64,000 nt of DNA from assembly GCA_035345875.1 (NCBI GenBank), contig DAORDH010000001.1, positions 186,001 through 250,000 of the forward strand. The letters are read 5' to 3'. A program made the translations under genes and the position numbers. The notes below the pieces were generated by a model that saw only the letters and a list, made by a program, of their open reading frames with translations, made no database searches and was not told the DNA's origin. This DNA is from UBA2033 sp035345875 (GTDB lineage Bacteria > Spirochaetota > Leptospiria > Leptospirales > Leptospiraceae). Shown here piece after piece: positions 44,215 through 52,901 of the stretch; the first letter of the stretch is position 1; each line of letters starts with the position of its first letter.

Positions 44215-45347
44215 AACGAACAGAAAAATTATTTTTACCATCCGAGTCAAAGCTTGGTGTAATGGGGAGCGGACAACTTGGTAGAATGTTTGCACAGAAG
44301 GCTAAGGAGAGAGGATATAGCGTTAGTTGCTATTCTCCTGAGAAAAATTCCCCTGCATTTAAAGCTGGTTGTATAGAATATGTTGGAGATTATACTGATA
44401 AAGTTAGTATTCGAGAGTTTTTGGATAATATAGATGCTCTAACATTTGAATTTGAAAATATACCTGAAGCAGCGCTTTCTGTGATAGAGGAGTATGTTCA
44501 AAATAAAAATCTAAGGGTTTGTCCTTCCGTAAATTCAATTCGAATTTCACAGAATCGTTTTAAAGAGAAAGAAAATTTTAGAAAGATTGGTTTAAATACT
44601 ACTGATTATATATATCTAAATTCTTTGGAATCTCTATATGAAAATAAAAATAAAATAGAATATCCCTGTATTTTAAAGACGAACCAATTTGGATACGATG
44701 GAAAAGGTCAACATAAAATAAAAGACTTTTCGGATTTAGAGAAAATCATAAAGCAATCTAAAAGTATTGATTACATAATTGAAAAGATTGTAGATTTTTC
44801 TTGTGAGATTTCTATTGTTGCGGGACGATTTGATAGTGGTAAAATTTTGTATTATCTTCCATCTGAAAATTCTCATAAAAATCATATATTAGATATCTCT
44901 ATCCATCCTGCTTCAATCAATCATGAATTAACGGAAGCGGCAATTCAAGCCGTTAAGAATTTATTAAGTTCTTTAAACTATGTAGGAGTCTTGGCTTTAG
45001 AATTTTTTGTAAAAGAAACTCAACTCATCTGTAATGAGTTTGCCCCAAGACCTCACAACTCTGGTCATTTTTCAATGGATGCCTCTAATTTTTCTCAATT
45101 CGAAATGCAATTGCATACTCTGACTAATCTAGAACCTGACATGGAAGAAATAAAAACAAACCCGTGTGTCATGAAAAATATAATAGGTTTTGATTTTATG
45201 GATTTGAAAGAGACATCAATCGAACGACTTAAAAAGAGTGAATATAAATTACATTTATACCAGAAAGAGGAACCGAAGAAAGGAAGGAAGATGGGGCACT
45301 GGAATTATTTAGGAAAATTAGAGGCAAAAGACGCATTTCCTGAATAG
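44211..45347 (+). CDS. purK: N5-CAIR synthetase (PurK)
   Basis: ATP-grasp enzyme joining bicarbonate to AIR, upstream of PurE. Motifs: LGVMGSGQLGRMFAQKAKERG, DALTFEFENIP, LKTNQFGYDGKGQ (ATP-grasp loop), EKIVDFSCEISIV, and NEFAPRPHNSGHFSMDA. The start is TTG at 44211, overlapping the purE stop and preceded by AAGGATC. It is 378 residues. No further purine gene follows. Confidence 0.94.
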   Translation: MKRTEKLFLPSESKLGVMGSGQLGRMFAQKAKERGYSVSCYSPEKNSPAFKAGCIEYVGDYTDKVSIREFLDNIDALTFEFENIPEAALSVIEEYVQNKNLRVCPSVNSIRISQNRFKEKENFRKIGLNTTDYIYLNSLESLYENKNKIEYPCILKTNQFGYDGKGQHKIKDFSDLEKIIKQSKSIDYIIEKIVDFSCEISIVAGRFDSGKILYYLPSENSHKNHILDISIHPASINHELTEAAIQAVKNLLSSLNYVGVLALEFFVKETQLICNEFAPRPHNSGHFSMDASNFSQFEMQLHTLTNLEPDMEEIKTNPCVMKNIIGFDFMDLKETSIERLKKSEYKLHLYQKEEPKKGRKMGHWNYLGKLEAKDAFPE

Positions 45348-45508
45348 AGTCTTTCATTCCATTGAGTTTCAATTCTTTTATCTAATTAACTTTGGTGTCT
45401 ACTACATAGTATAAATAAAATGAATTCAAAATAAAACTACTTGAATTAAAATATTTCTATGTCGAAAATGGAATCAAAGGTACAATTAAACGTTTTGGAA
45501 TACACATC

Positions 45509-45967
45509 ATGAAATTTAAATTTGCAATCTTATCTTTTATTTATATAAATCTAATTGGATCTCTCGCAGCAGAAACCATTTTACTACGTAATGGACAAAT
45601 CATTCAAGGGAAAGTTTTGGGGCATGATTCAGAATCAGTAACTATAAATACAGAGGGTGCTACAAAGGTAATACCAAAAAGCACTGTTCACAAAGTAATC
45701 TTCTCTTCGAATTCTGCCGAGCTACAGAAAGTATTGCAAGAGAAAAAAAAGCAAGCAAAACTACAAAAGAAATCTGAGAGTAATAAACCAGACGATGAAG
45801 AAGAGCTAGCATCTTTAGATGAAATGGAAGATGATAAACAGGATATCACTAAAAAAGTAACAATCTTAGAGCAAAAGATTGATAAGTATGAAAAGAGAAT
45901 ATCTAATCTAAGAAATAAAATAAGTAAATTAAAACAAAAGATTAAAACTAAATCTACTGTTGAATAA
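45509..45967 (+). CDS. secreted SH3/LSm-like protein with coiled-coil tail
   Basis: A 152-residue protein with a signal peptide (KFKFAILSFIYINLIGSLAAE). Mature residues 22-65 (TILLRNGQIIQGKVLGHDSESVTINTEGATKVIPKSTVHKVIF) make a small beta barrel of the kind that binds or links envelope components. An acidic linker and a Lys/Ile heptad coiled coil end the protein. A similar strand unit opens the envelope protein at 29469-30821. No function is known to me. Confidence 0.72.
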   Translation: MKFKFAILSFIYINLIGSLAAETILLRNGQIIQGKVLGHDSESVTINTEGATKVIPKSTVHKVIFSSNSAELQKVLQEKKKQAKLQKKSESNKPDDEEELASLDEMEDDKQDITKKVTILEQKIDKYEKRISNLRNKISKLKQKIKTKSTVE

Positions 45968-45968
45968 G

Positions 45969-46907
45969 TTATTTCAATAGCTCTTTTGGTAATTTAAAAT
46001 TCATTGAATCTTCTCTAGAAGTAGGGAAGTTTTCTACCTTAATTTCTGGATAAAATTCTTTTATTTTATTAATAATCTCATCAATTAACACCTGTGGAGA
46101 GGAAGCTCCCGCTGTAATTCCCATAGTCTCAATTTCTAAACTATCTAAATATTCCTTATTGATTTCATCAGCAGAGCTGACTCTAAAAGATTTTGGCTTT
46201 TTCTTCTGTGCCAATTGAACAAGTCTCATCGAGTTGGAACTATTGGGTGCTCCTATAACAAGCATTGCGTCTACGGAATCCATCATAGAGTCAACTGCTT
46301 CCTGTCTTTCTGTTGTAGCATAGCATATATCGTCTTTATCAGGATGTTCAACATTTGGAAATACTTCTGCAATTTTATCTATTACTTTCTTTGTATCACT
46401 TACAGATAGGGTAGTTTGCATTAGATATGTGAGTGGTCTGTTTGGGTCAATTCTAGGTAATAGTTTTTCTACATCTTCTTCTGATTCTACTAAAAACATT
46501 TCTGCCTCACCCATAGTGCCTATCGCTTCATCATGACCCTCATGACCTATATATATAATTTGATGGGTTTCTTTTAATTTTTTAGCTTTCCTATGCACAC
46601 GTGTTACAAGAGGACAGGTTGCATCCCCAATGCGCATATTTTTATCTTTAGCGGTCTGAACTACAGTCGGTGATACTCCATGTGCACTGAAAATTACAAT
46701 TGAATTTTCTGGTGCTTCATCTAGATCGTTTATGAATTTAATTCCTTTTTTCTCCATATCATTTACAACTCTACGGTTATGAACGATTTCTTTGCGGACG
46801 TAGATTTGTTCATTTTGATATAAATTATGAACATTTTCTACAAAAGAGATTGCATACTTAACTCCAGCACAAAAGCCTCTAGGATTTGCCAAATAAATTT
46901 TCTTCAC
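45969..46907 (-). CDS. ispH: 4-hydroxy-3-methylbut-2-enyl diphosphate reductase
   Basis: Iron-sulfur enzyme making IPP and DMAPP in the MEP pathway. Three cluster Cys are visible: ANPRGFCAGV, GDATCPLVTRVH and DDICYATTERQEA-type context. Other blocks are FSAHGVSP, GHEGHDEAIGTMGE, APNSSNSMRLVQLA (substrate) and TAGASSPQVLIDEII. The start is GTG at 46907, preceded by AAAGGAT at good spacing. The 312 residues are full length. It converges with the secreted coiled-coil gene with one base between. Confidence 0.95.
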   Translation of the reverse strand: MKKIYLANPRGFCAGVKYAISFVENVHNLYQNEQIYVRKEIVHNRRVVNDMEKKGIKFINDLDEAPENSIVIFSAHGVSPTVVQTAKDKNMRIGDATCPLVTRVHRKAKKLKETHQIIYIGHEGHDEAIGTMGEAEMFLVESEEDVEKLLPRIDPNRPLTYLMQTTLSVSDTKKVIDKIAEVFPNVEHPDKDDICYATTERQEAVDSMMDSVDAMLVIGAPNSSNSMRLVQLAQKKKPKSFRVSSADEINKEYLDSLEIETMGITAGASSPQVLIDEIINKIKEFYPEIKVENFPTSREDSMNFKLPKELLK

Positions 46908-46978
46908 GTTTTTATCCTTTAATCTAAGATTTTAAAAATTAGACCTATTGCAAGGAGAAAACAATTTGCAAAACACTG

Positions 46979-48376
46979 TTAATATATTTTAAAAGAAAAT
47001 AAAAATGCCACATTTGAATTTTTCTTTGATTGAGGAATGCAGATTTCACAGGATTTAATGATTTCTCCCTTTCTTGCTAATAAATCAAAATACTCTCTAT
47101 TATTCATGGAAATCAGAGAAAGTTTTGTATTTTCTTCCTCATTATCAATTTTGATTTCAATGAACTGTTCTGTATTTTTTTCCAACTCAATTTCAGTTGA
47201 TCTTTGATTTAAAACTAATTTTCGGTCAATTATCTTTACTAAGGTCTTTCTTTTTTCTCCTGAATCAAGGATTGATTTTAAGTAAAACAAGGTTAATTCT
47301 TCTTTCGTATCTTTGTTATAAAAATGAATCAATAATTTGTTTGGGATTTTTTTTAGTTTTTTACAGATTGCTTCTTCTGTTTTTGACGAGTAGACTGGAA
47401 AACCAATATTAGCCTCAATAATTTCCTTATTTCTAGGAATATAATTACCATAAAAACCATTTGGTATTTCCTCTGGATTCCAATTATTAAAATCAATCAT
47501 ACTGAAATTATTTTTTTGAATAAAATCTCTTTCAAATTCATCTGCTATTTTCTGATTCCAGCTTATATTTTTAAGAAAAGGGGAAAAAATCCAACCAGCT
47601 AAATCACTCTTCCAGATATATATTTGCACCCATTTGCCTGTTTTGTTTCCAATGTTGACCGTATTAAAATCTGAATCAATCTGAAAGACTTCTTCTTGAT
47701 TTAATTTTCCTATATTTGCATTTTCTGTCCCTGGTCCTGATCTTAAATTCACGTTAGTCCCCACAGTAACGAAGAAATGATTTTTTATATCTGTGTCTTC
47801 TTTGCTTGCTAAGTAATGTAGAAAATGATTGAATTTGGTTTTAGATTCATCTGGTAAAAGCTTCGGGAGTTGAAGCTTCATTGCTTCTATCCATATAAAT
47901 TTATATTCTTGAAGAAACTGTCTTGGATCCTGCTCCAATATATCTAAAAGCAGAAAAGTATTTTCAGTAGGATCATTTGTTTTATATGTATATTTAAACC
48001 GATCTAAAAGGATTTTAATTCGATAATCCGAATTTTTTGGTATCAGTTTTTCATAGACATCATCGATTACAGGCAAAACACTGTTATCTGTTGTAACAGT
48101 TTTAATTTTTAAACCTATTTTTTTTTCTAATTTTTGAAAGTAGTTTGAGTTTACCATATTTTCATCAGATTTATTTTTTCTAAGTGAGTTTTGTAATTGG
48201 TAAACTGCAACCGAACTTAAATACAATTCTTCTTCTTTAAAATTTGATTTATTTTTATTTGCGAATTCCAGTAATCTCTCATAATCCCCTTTTTCTAAGT
48301 ATTGGTTTATTTTTTCTAGATTGGTTTTAGAACAGGAGTAGACTAGGAATAAAAAGATTAAAGCTATATATTTCAT
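46979..48376 (-). CDS. SH3b-domain lipoprotein
   Basis: The ATG at 48376 (three codons after an in-frame GTG) gives a lipoprotein signal ending FLVYSC (Cys15). The N-terminal 190 residues are helical and may be TPR-like. A bacterial SH3 domain follows at about 205-270: VNLRSGPGTENANIGKLNQEE...WVQIYIWKSDLAGWIFSPFL. Such domains often bind peptidoglycan peptides in the envelope. The last 200 residues are beta-rich with no family I recognise. It is alone on the minus strand. Confidence 0.75.
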   Translation of the reverse strand: MKYIALIFLFLVYSCSKTNLEKINQYLEKGDYERLLEFANKNKSNFKEEELYLSSVAVYQLQNSLRKNKSDENMVNSNYFQKLEKKIGLKIKTVTTDNSVLPVIDDVYEKLIPKNSDYRIKILLDRFKYTYKTNDPTENTFLLLDILEQDPRQFLQEYKFIWIEAMKLQLPKLLPDESKTKFNHFLHYLASKEDTDIKNHFFVTVGTNVNLRSGPGTENANIGKLNQEEVFQIDSDFNTVNIGNKTGKWVQIYIWKSDLAGWIFSPFLKNISWNQKIADEFERDFIQKNNFSMIDFNNWNPEEIPNGFYGNYIPRNKEIIEANIGFPVYSSKTEEAICKKLKKIPNKLLIHFYNKDTKEELTLFYLKSILDSGEKRKTLVKIIDRKLVLNQRSTEIELEKNTEQFIEIKIDNEEENTKLSLISMNNREYFDLLARKGEIIKSCEICIPQSKKNSNVAFLFSFKIY

Positions 48377-48385
48377 ATATAACAC

Positions 48386-48838
48386 AAATGGAATTAAAAC
48401 AATAGATTCAAGTATTATCTAAAAGAAATAATTTGATTTTTCATTTTAATTTTTTACACACCTTAAAGTATCAATGTTAAAGAAAAGCAGTGAATGAGTT
48501 TTGGTAGATGAATTCTAATTGAGGATATCCAACGATTGTGATTTTTCAATCAGAATGAGCTGTTTTACCTAGCTGGTTTGATATAATATTGGAATTTTCA
48601 GATACAGTTACAGTTTTTAGATACTAAGTGAATTGTTAAAAATGATAATAACATGAAATAATATCGGCATTTAAAACTAAGATCAAAATTTATCAGATTC
48701 TAATAATAAAACATTTTTAATTGCATCTTTTTCTCTCATTAAACTAAATTTACTAATTTATTTAGTTTAGAATGTTTTAATCAGAAAAAAATAACTTACA
48801 AGATAACACTGAAATAAAAAATCATTTTTGAGGAATAC
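48386..48838. other. 453-bp AT-rich region between divergent genes
   Basis: Holds promoters of the SH3b lipoprotein (minus) and the thioesterase (plus), which I cannot place with confidence. A 10-bp inverted repeat at 48740-48769 is listed separately. No RNA gene or coding signal is apparent. Confidence 0.5.
48740..48769. promoter_or_regulatory. 10-bp inverted repeat upstream of a thioesterase gene
   Basis: TAAACTAAAT (48740-48749) and ATTTAGTTTA (48760-48769) are perfect arms around 10 nt, 70 bp before the thioesterase start. Spacing and position fit an operator for a dimeric regulator; as a hairpin it lacks a T-tract. AT-richness makes chance a real alternative. Confidence 0.35.
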
Positions 48839-49291
48839 ATGGAAGATTTAGAAAAAGATTTAAAGGAACAAATATTTGGTAAGAGTGGTGGAATGCGTGA
48901 TGATTTTGGAATTAAATTACCACCGAATTCCGCATTGGAGTTACAATCCAAGATCATTGAATATGTGCCCAAAAAAAGTATAGCTGTTCAGTTTCCAGTG
49001 CAAGAAAAACATACAGGACCTCTTGGCATCCTACAAGGTGGAATATTGACTGCCTTCTTTGATGATACATTTGGACCTCTAAGTTTTGCTGTTTTAAAAA
49101 AGCCAATGGTGAGTATTGACATTCATGTATATTTTTTGAGAAGTGTTAAGGTTGGGGATACTGTCACCATTCGAGCAGAAGTAACGTCTAGAGGAAGGAA
49201 AGTAATTTTTATGAAAGCAGAAGCGTATGATCAGAAAAATAAATTAATAGCAACCGCTACATCTTCTGCTTTGATTTTCAAAGAGGAATAG
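48839..49291 (+). CDS. PaaI-type hotdog thioesterase
   Basis: A 150-residue hotdog-fold acyl-CoA thioesterase. The segment GPLGILQGGILTAFFDDTFGPLSF contains the family helix with a catalytic acidic residue (Asp in FFDD) and the conserved GG turn; VSIDIHVYFLRSVKVGDTVTIRAEV is the matching strand set. Its stop lies inside a hairpin shared with the convergent lpxD gene. The preferred acyl chain cannot be told from sequence. GAGGAA precedes the ATG by six bases. Confidence 0.86.
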   Translation: MEDLEKDLKEQIFGKSGGMRDDFGIKLPPNSALELQSKIIEYVPKKSIAVQFPVQEKHTGPLGILQGGILTAFFDDTFGPLSFAVLKKPMVSIDIHVYFLRSVKVGDTVTIRAEVTSRGRKVIFMKAEAYDQKNKLIATATSSALIFKEE

Positions 49292-49307
49292 TCTTTATCT
49301 ATTCCTC
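49283..49307. terminator. bidirectional hairpin over two stop codons
   Basis: GAGGAATAG (49283-49291) and CTATTCCTC (49299-49307) form a perfect 9-bp stem with a 7-nt loop. The arms are the last codons of the two convergent genes: each ends Glu-Glu-stop, encoded GAG GAA TAG. It should form in both transcripts. T-tracts are short, so termination strength is uncertain. Confidence 0.6.
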
Positions 49308-50354
49308 AACTTTAATTCCTAATTTTTTTTCTAGTTCTTTAATACGAGATGCCCATTTATTAAAAGTAACTAAGTGTTTAATATTTACTCTTGCTTTTTG
49401 AAATTCTGCAAACGTCATTCCCCAGTCCCAACCAATATATACGTCTGGCTTCTTTGGAGAAGTTCGCATTCCAGTGCCTCCGGCTACAATGGTTCCTTCC
49501 GGAAGGATCAAATGGTCACTAATACAACACCCACCTCCAATGATGACTCCGTTACCTATCGTAGTGCTTCCTGCTACCCCAGATTGACCAGCAATAATCA
49601 CATGATCGCCTATAACAACGTTATGCCCTATATGCACCATATTGTCAAATTTACAACCATTTCCAATTATAGTGTCAGTGAGTCCACCTCTATCAACAGT
49701 GCAGTTGCATCCAATTTCTACATCATTTCCAATAATGACTTTTCCAACTTGTGGAATCTTGTGATGAATACCCTTTGAAGCTACAAATTTAAACCCATCT
49801 CCGCCAAAGGTAGAATTTCCAAATACAATAAAATTATCTCCGATCTGAGTTCCATCATGGAAGACGCAATTCATTCCAATTCGTACGTTGTTTCCTATCT
49901 TAACATTGTCGCCTATTTTTACACCTGCTTCAATAATACAATTTTGACCAATTTCAGAATTTTCACCAATAACAACATAATGCCCTAGTTGAGTATTCGA
50001 ACCTACCTTTGCTGACGGATGAATGATTGCTGTTGTAGAGATGACTCCATTCGGAGTTTTGGGAGGAAATAGTAAATTTAAAATTTTAGCATTTTGTAAC
50101 TCTACATTGTCTACTATAAGAATTGGAATATCTGTAAAATTAGAAGCAATCTCTTGGTTTACAATCAGGGCTACTGCTTTTGTCTTTTTTGCTTCCGATA
50201 AATGGCCTTTTGCTGATACGAAGGAAATGAATTTTTCCTTGTCAGAATTTAATGGTGCAAGTGAATTAAAAATAATGGCTTCTGGGTTATCCGTATTTAG
50301 TATTTTTGAGTTTGGTATAACGTCTTGTATTTGTTTTAAATTAAATTCTTTCAA
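49299..50354 (-). CDS. lpxD: UDP-3-O-acylglucosamine N-acyltransferase
   Basis: Adds the N-linked acyl chain in lipid A synthesis. After an N-terminal uridine-binding domain, left-handed beta-helix hexapeptide repeats run from about residue 105 to 290 (HPSAKVGSNTQLGHYVVIGENSEIG..., FGNSTFGGDGFKFV, DRGGLTDTIIGNGCKFDNMVHIGHNVVIGDHVIIAGQSGVAGSTTIG), including the catalytic His in HIGHN. I set the start at the TTG at 50354 because AAGGGAG lies 9 nt upstream; the frame is open to a TTG at 50378 with no such site. It ends in a short coiled coil, ELEKKLGIKVEE. No other lpx gene is adjacent. Confidence 0.9.
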   Translation of the reverse strand: MKEFNLKQIQDVIPNSKILNTDNPEAIIFNSLAPLNSDKEKFISFVSAKGHLSEAKKTKAVALIVNQEIASNFTDIPILIVDNVELQNAKILNLLFPPKTPNGVISTTAIIHPSAKVGSNTQLGHYVVIGENSEIGQNCIIEAGVKIGDNVKIGNNVRIGMNCVFHDGTQIGDNFIVFGNSTFGGDGFKFVASKGIHHKIPQVGKVIIGNDVEIGCNCTVDRGGLTDTIIGNGCKFDNMVHIGHNVVIGDHVIIAGQSGVAGSTTIGNGVIIGGGCCISDHLILPEGTIVAGGTGMRTSPKKPDVYIGWDWGMTFAEFQKARVNIKHLVTFNKWASRIKELEKKLGIKVEE

Positions 50355-50378
50355 TGTTGAAATCTCCCTTAGTTTCAA

Positions 50379-51006
50379 CCATAAAAAAAGAAAAGAAGAA
50401 TTTTATCTATTCTATTTTTCTAAATAATTGCGATAATTGGAATAGAAACGAATTATAAATAGCTTTTATAAGTATTATTTTATAGGAGTAAACCTACTGA
50501 TTTGGTAAATTATAGATGTTTTTAAAAAAAGTTTCTCAATAAAACCCAAACTAAGATTGAAAACTAAATCAGAAAAAATCACACCAATTTCAAACATTTA
50601 GTATTAAAAACTTTCTAAAAGCAAATCTACTAAACTGAAAATAAGAAATAAACCTAAAAAAGATAAAAATGGAAAATAGAGAATTTAGCCTTCTTGTAGA
50701 AAGAAAACGATATAATTGTGTAAAAATATTATTAAAGGAATATTTTTAATTTATAAATTTATATTTAGAAGTAAAAAGAATTATTTATCTATTTCTAATT
50801 CTGGGTTCAGTGTGAAGACAAAAAACAGGAACTCTAAATGAGTAATGTTTAGTTTAAAAAAAAGAAAATCTATCCTATTTAAATATCGAATAACAAATAT
50901 TATCCACATATACTATACTGAACAGTATATATAAAATATTATTTTATTTTTAAAAAGTATTTACAAGTAAAAGTAAATTGAAAATAATTGAAGAAAGGAA
51001 AAAGAA
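50379..51006. other. 628-bp very AT-rich region between divergent genes
   Basis: Lies between lpxD (minus) and the acyl-CoA dehydrogenase (plus). I find no coding frame worth calling and no RNA gene. The right end holds the palindrome at 50914-50929 and a ribosome binding site (AAAGGA) ahead of 51007. The gap is long for this gene-dense DNA. Confidence 0.5.
50914..50929. promoter_or_regulatory. 16-bp palindromic operator candidate upstream of acyl-CoA dehydrogenase
   Basis: TATACTG (50914-50920), AA, CAGTATA (50923-50929) is a near-perfect palindrome (arms of 7). A -10-like TATAAA starts at 50930, so a bound repressor would cover the promoter. The ACTG-AA-CAGT core is like operators of TetR-family regulators, which often control fatty-acid degradation genes. 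The start codon of the dehydrogenase is 78 bp downstream. Confidence 0.5.
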
Positions 51007-52755
51007 ATGATAAAGTCAAATTACTTTACTACTAATTCAGATATACTACTTCACTTTGAAAAATTTATCCCTTGGAAACAGATAGTTCCAATTTATGAAA
51101 ATAATTTTCATGATGCGAAGGTGTTTCAACAAACTGGAAATGAATTATTAGCATCGGCACCTACAAGTGTCGAAGAAGCCGTTGAATACTATAGAACTAT
51201 TTTAGAAACGGCAGGTGACATTGCAGGTAATTTTGTTTCGGAACATGTGAAATCCATGGATATCCAAGGAGCAAAGTATGAAAATGGTAAAGTAATTCAT
51301 CCAAAAGAAATGATAGATTCAGTGAATAAAGCCAAGGAATCTGGAATCCAAGCCTATGGCTTCCAAAGAAAATATGGAGGACTTGGATTGCCTTTTACTG
51401 TTCGAGCTCTTATGGGAGAAATCATTTATAGAGTAGATACAAGTTTCGCTATTGCATTTGGTTGTGTGAACCTTGGAGAAATTTTAGAGAGAATTGCATC
51501 GGAAGAAATGAAAAAAGATTGGCTTCCTAGAATGGCAGCAGGGGAGTTCTGTGCTGCAATGGGGCTTACAGAACCGAATCATGGATCTGACCTACCCAAT
51601 ATAAAAACAAAAGCAACTAAGCAAGAAGACGGTAAATGGGTGTTAAATGGAACCAAGCGCTTTATTACACAAGCCTGTGGACTTGGAGAAACTCCTTCTA
51701 TTATACTAACGCTTGCTAGAAGTGGCGGAAACGGTGCTAGGGGACTTTCTTTCTTTTTGGTTCATAGTAAAGATATTCAAGTAGCCGGAATAGAGAAAAA
51801 ACTAGGTCTACATGCTTCTCCTACTTGTGAAGTAGTATTTGAAAACACTCCGGCTCTTCTCATTGGGGAGGAAGGATTTGGTTTAGTTCGATATACAATG
51901 GGAATGCTCAATGGAGCTAGAATGGGAATTGCAGCTCAAGGAGTAGGTATGGCGACTGCCGCATATGAAGAAGCTAAAATCTTTGCCTCAACTCGAATCC
52001 AATTTGGAAAACCAATCGAGGAAATTCCCGCAATTAAAAAAATGCTTCGTCGTATGGAGAGAGAAATTATGGCGATGCGATGTCTCACATTGGAAGGTGG
52101 TCGAACCGTAGACATGTATTATTGGAGAATGGAACATCTAAAAGAAGCAGGGAAATCTGATAAAGAAATTTCAAATGATGAGGAAGTGCGACACTGGATG
52201 AAGCTCGCCGACTTACTTACTCCTGTTTCAAAATACTATTGTTCTGAAATGTGCAATCGAATTGCCTATGATGCCTTACAAATCCACGGAGGTTCTGGGT
52301 TTACAGAAGATTATGACATTGCAAGAATCTATAGAGATGCAAGAATAATTACAATCTATGATGGAACTACGCAGATTCAAGTTATGGCGGCTATCGGTGG
52401 AGTCATTTCTGGTATGGCTCCCACAGGGCATTTTAGAAAATATCTACTTTCTGAGATGGAAGAGTTTTCTCCGAGTTCAAGATTAAAAACTCTCTTTGAA
52501 AAATTAGAAGAAGCAGTTTCGGTATATAAAAATATTTCTAGTGCAGAAGTGAGAGACAGTTTTTCGCTCGAACTAGTAGAGGTTGCCACACGCTTACTTG
52601 CTGGAATTCAATTAGAAAAAACTGCAAAACTTTTGGAAAGCGAGTCTCAAACCTCAAGATTAAAACAGGCAGATGAATTTAATATAGATAGTCTAGCTAT
52701 TGCGTTAGGCAACATAGAAAAGATGAAAAACTTTGCTAATATAGAGATTTTATAA
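51007..52755 (+). CDS. acyl-CoA dehydrogenase
   Basis: FAD enzyme of fatty-acid beta-oxidation (582 residues, longer than the classic 380-400 by N- and C-terminal helical parts). Family blocks: GFQRKYGGLGLP, FCAAMGLTEPNHGSDLPNIKTKA (FAD/substrate), WVLNGTKRFIT, LGLHASPTCEVVFENTPALLIGEEGFGL, AQGVGMATAAYEEAKIFASTRIQFGKPI, and LQIHGGSGFTEDYDIARIYRDARIITIYDGTTQIQ. The usual catalytic Glu in the YEGT motif is Asp452 here. AAAGGA precedes the ATG. A palindromic operator candidate lies upstream and a thioesterase gene follows on the other strand. Confidence 0.9.
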   Translation: MIKSNYFTTNSDILLHFEKFIPWKQIVPIYENNFHDAKVFQQTGNELLASAPTSVEEAVEYYRTILETAGDIAGNFVSEHVKSMDIQGAKYENGKVIHPKEMIDSVNKAKESGIQAYGFQRKYGGLGLPFTVRALMGEIIYRVDTSFAIAFGCVNLGEILERIASEEMKKDWLPRMAAGEFCAAMGLTEPNHGSDLPNIKTKATKQEDGKWVLNGTKRFITQACGLGETPSIILTLARSGGNGARGLSFFLVHSKDIQVAGIEKKLGLHASPTCEVVFENTPALLIGEEGFGLVRYTMGMLNGARMGIAAQGVGMATAAYEEAKIFASTRIQFGKPIEEIPAIKKMLRRMEREIMAMRCLTLEGGRTVDMYYWRMEHLKEAGKSDKEISNDEEVRHWMKLADLLTPVSKYYCSEMCNRIAYDALQIHGGSGFTEDYDIARIYRDARIITIYDGTTQIQVMAAIGGVISGMAPTGHFRKYLLSEMEEFSPSSRLKTLFEKLEEAVSVYKNISSAEVRDSFSLELVEVATRLLAGIQLEKTAKLLESESQTSRLKQADEFNIDSLAIALGNIEKMKNFANIEIL

Positions 52756-52901
52756 AGAATTCACCTCTGATAAACATGCGGAGGCATTAGTGTTGAATAC
52801 TTGGAACAAAGGGTTTGATCACGGATGCCTTTGAAGGATTGCATTGATGAATGATCGAATCTTTTATGTATGCGAATCAGTAGTAAAAATAATTCATTTT
52901 C

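Noticed and set aside
49323..49331. Homopolymer run in the lpxD 3' end as a phase-variation tract
   Set aside because: About eight bases only, common in this AT-rich DNA, and located in the last codons where a slip would alter little.
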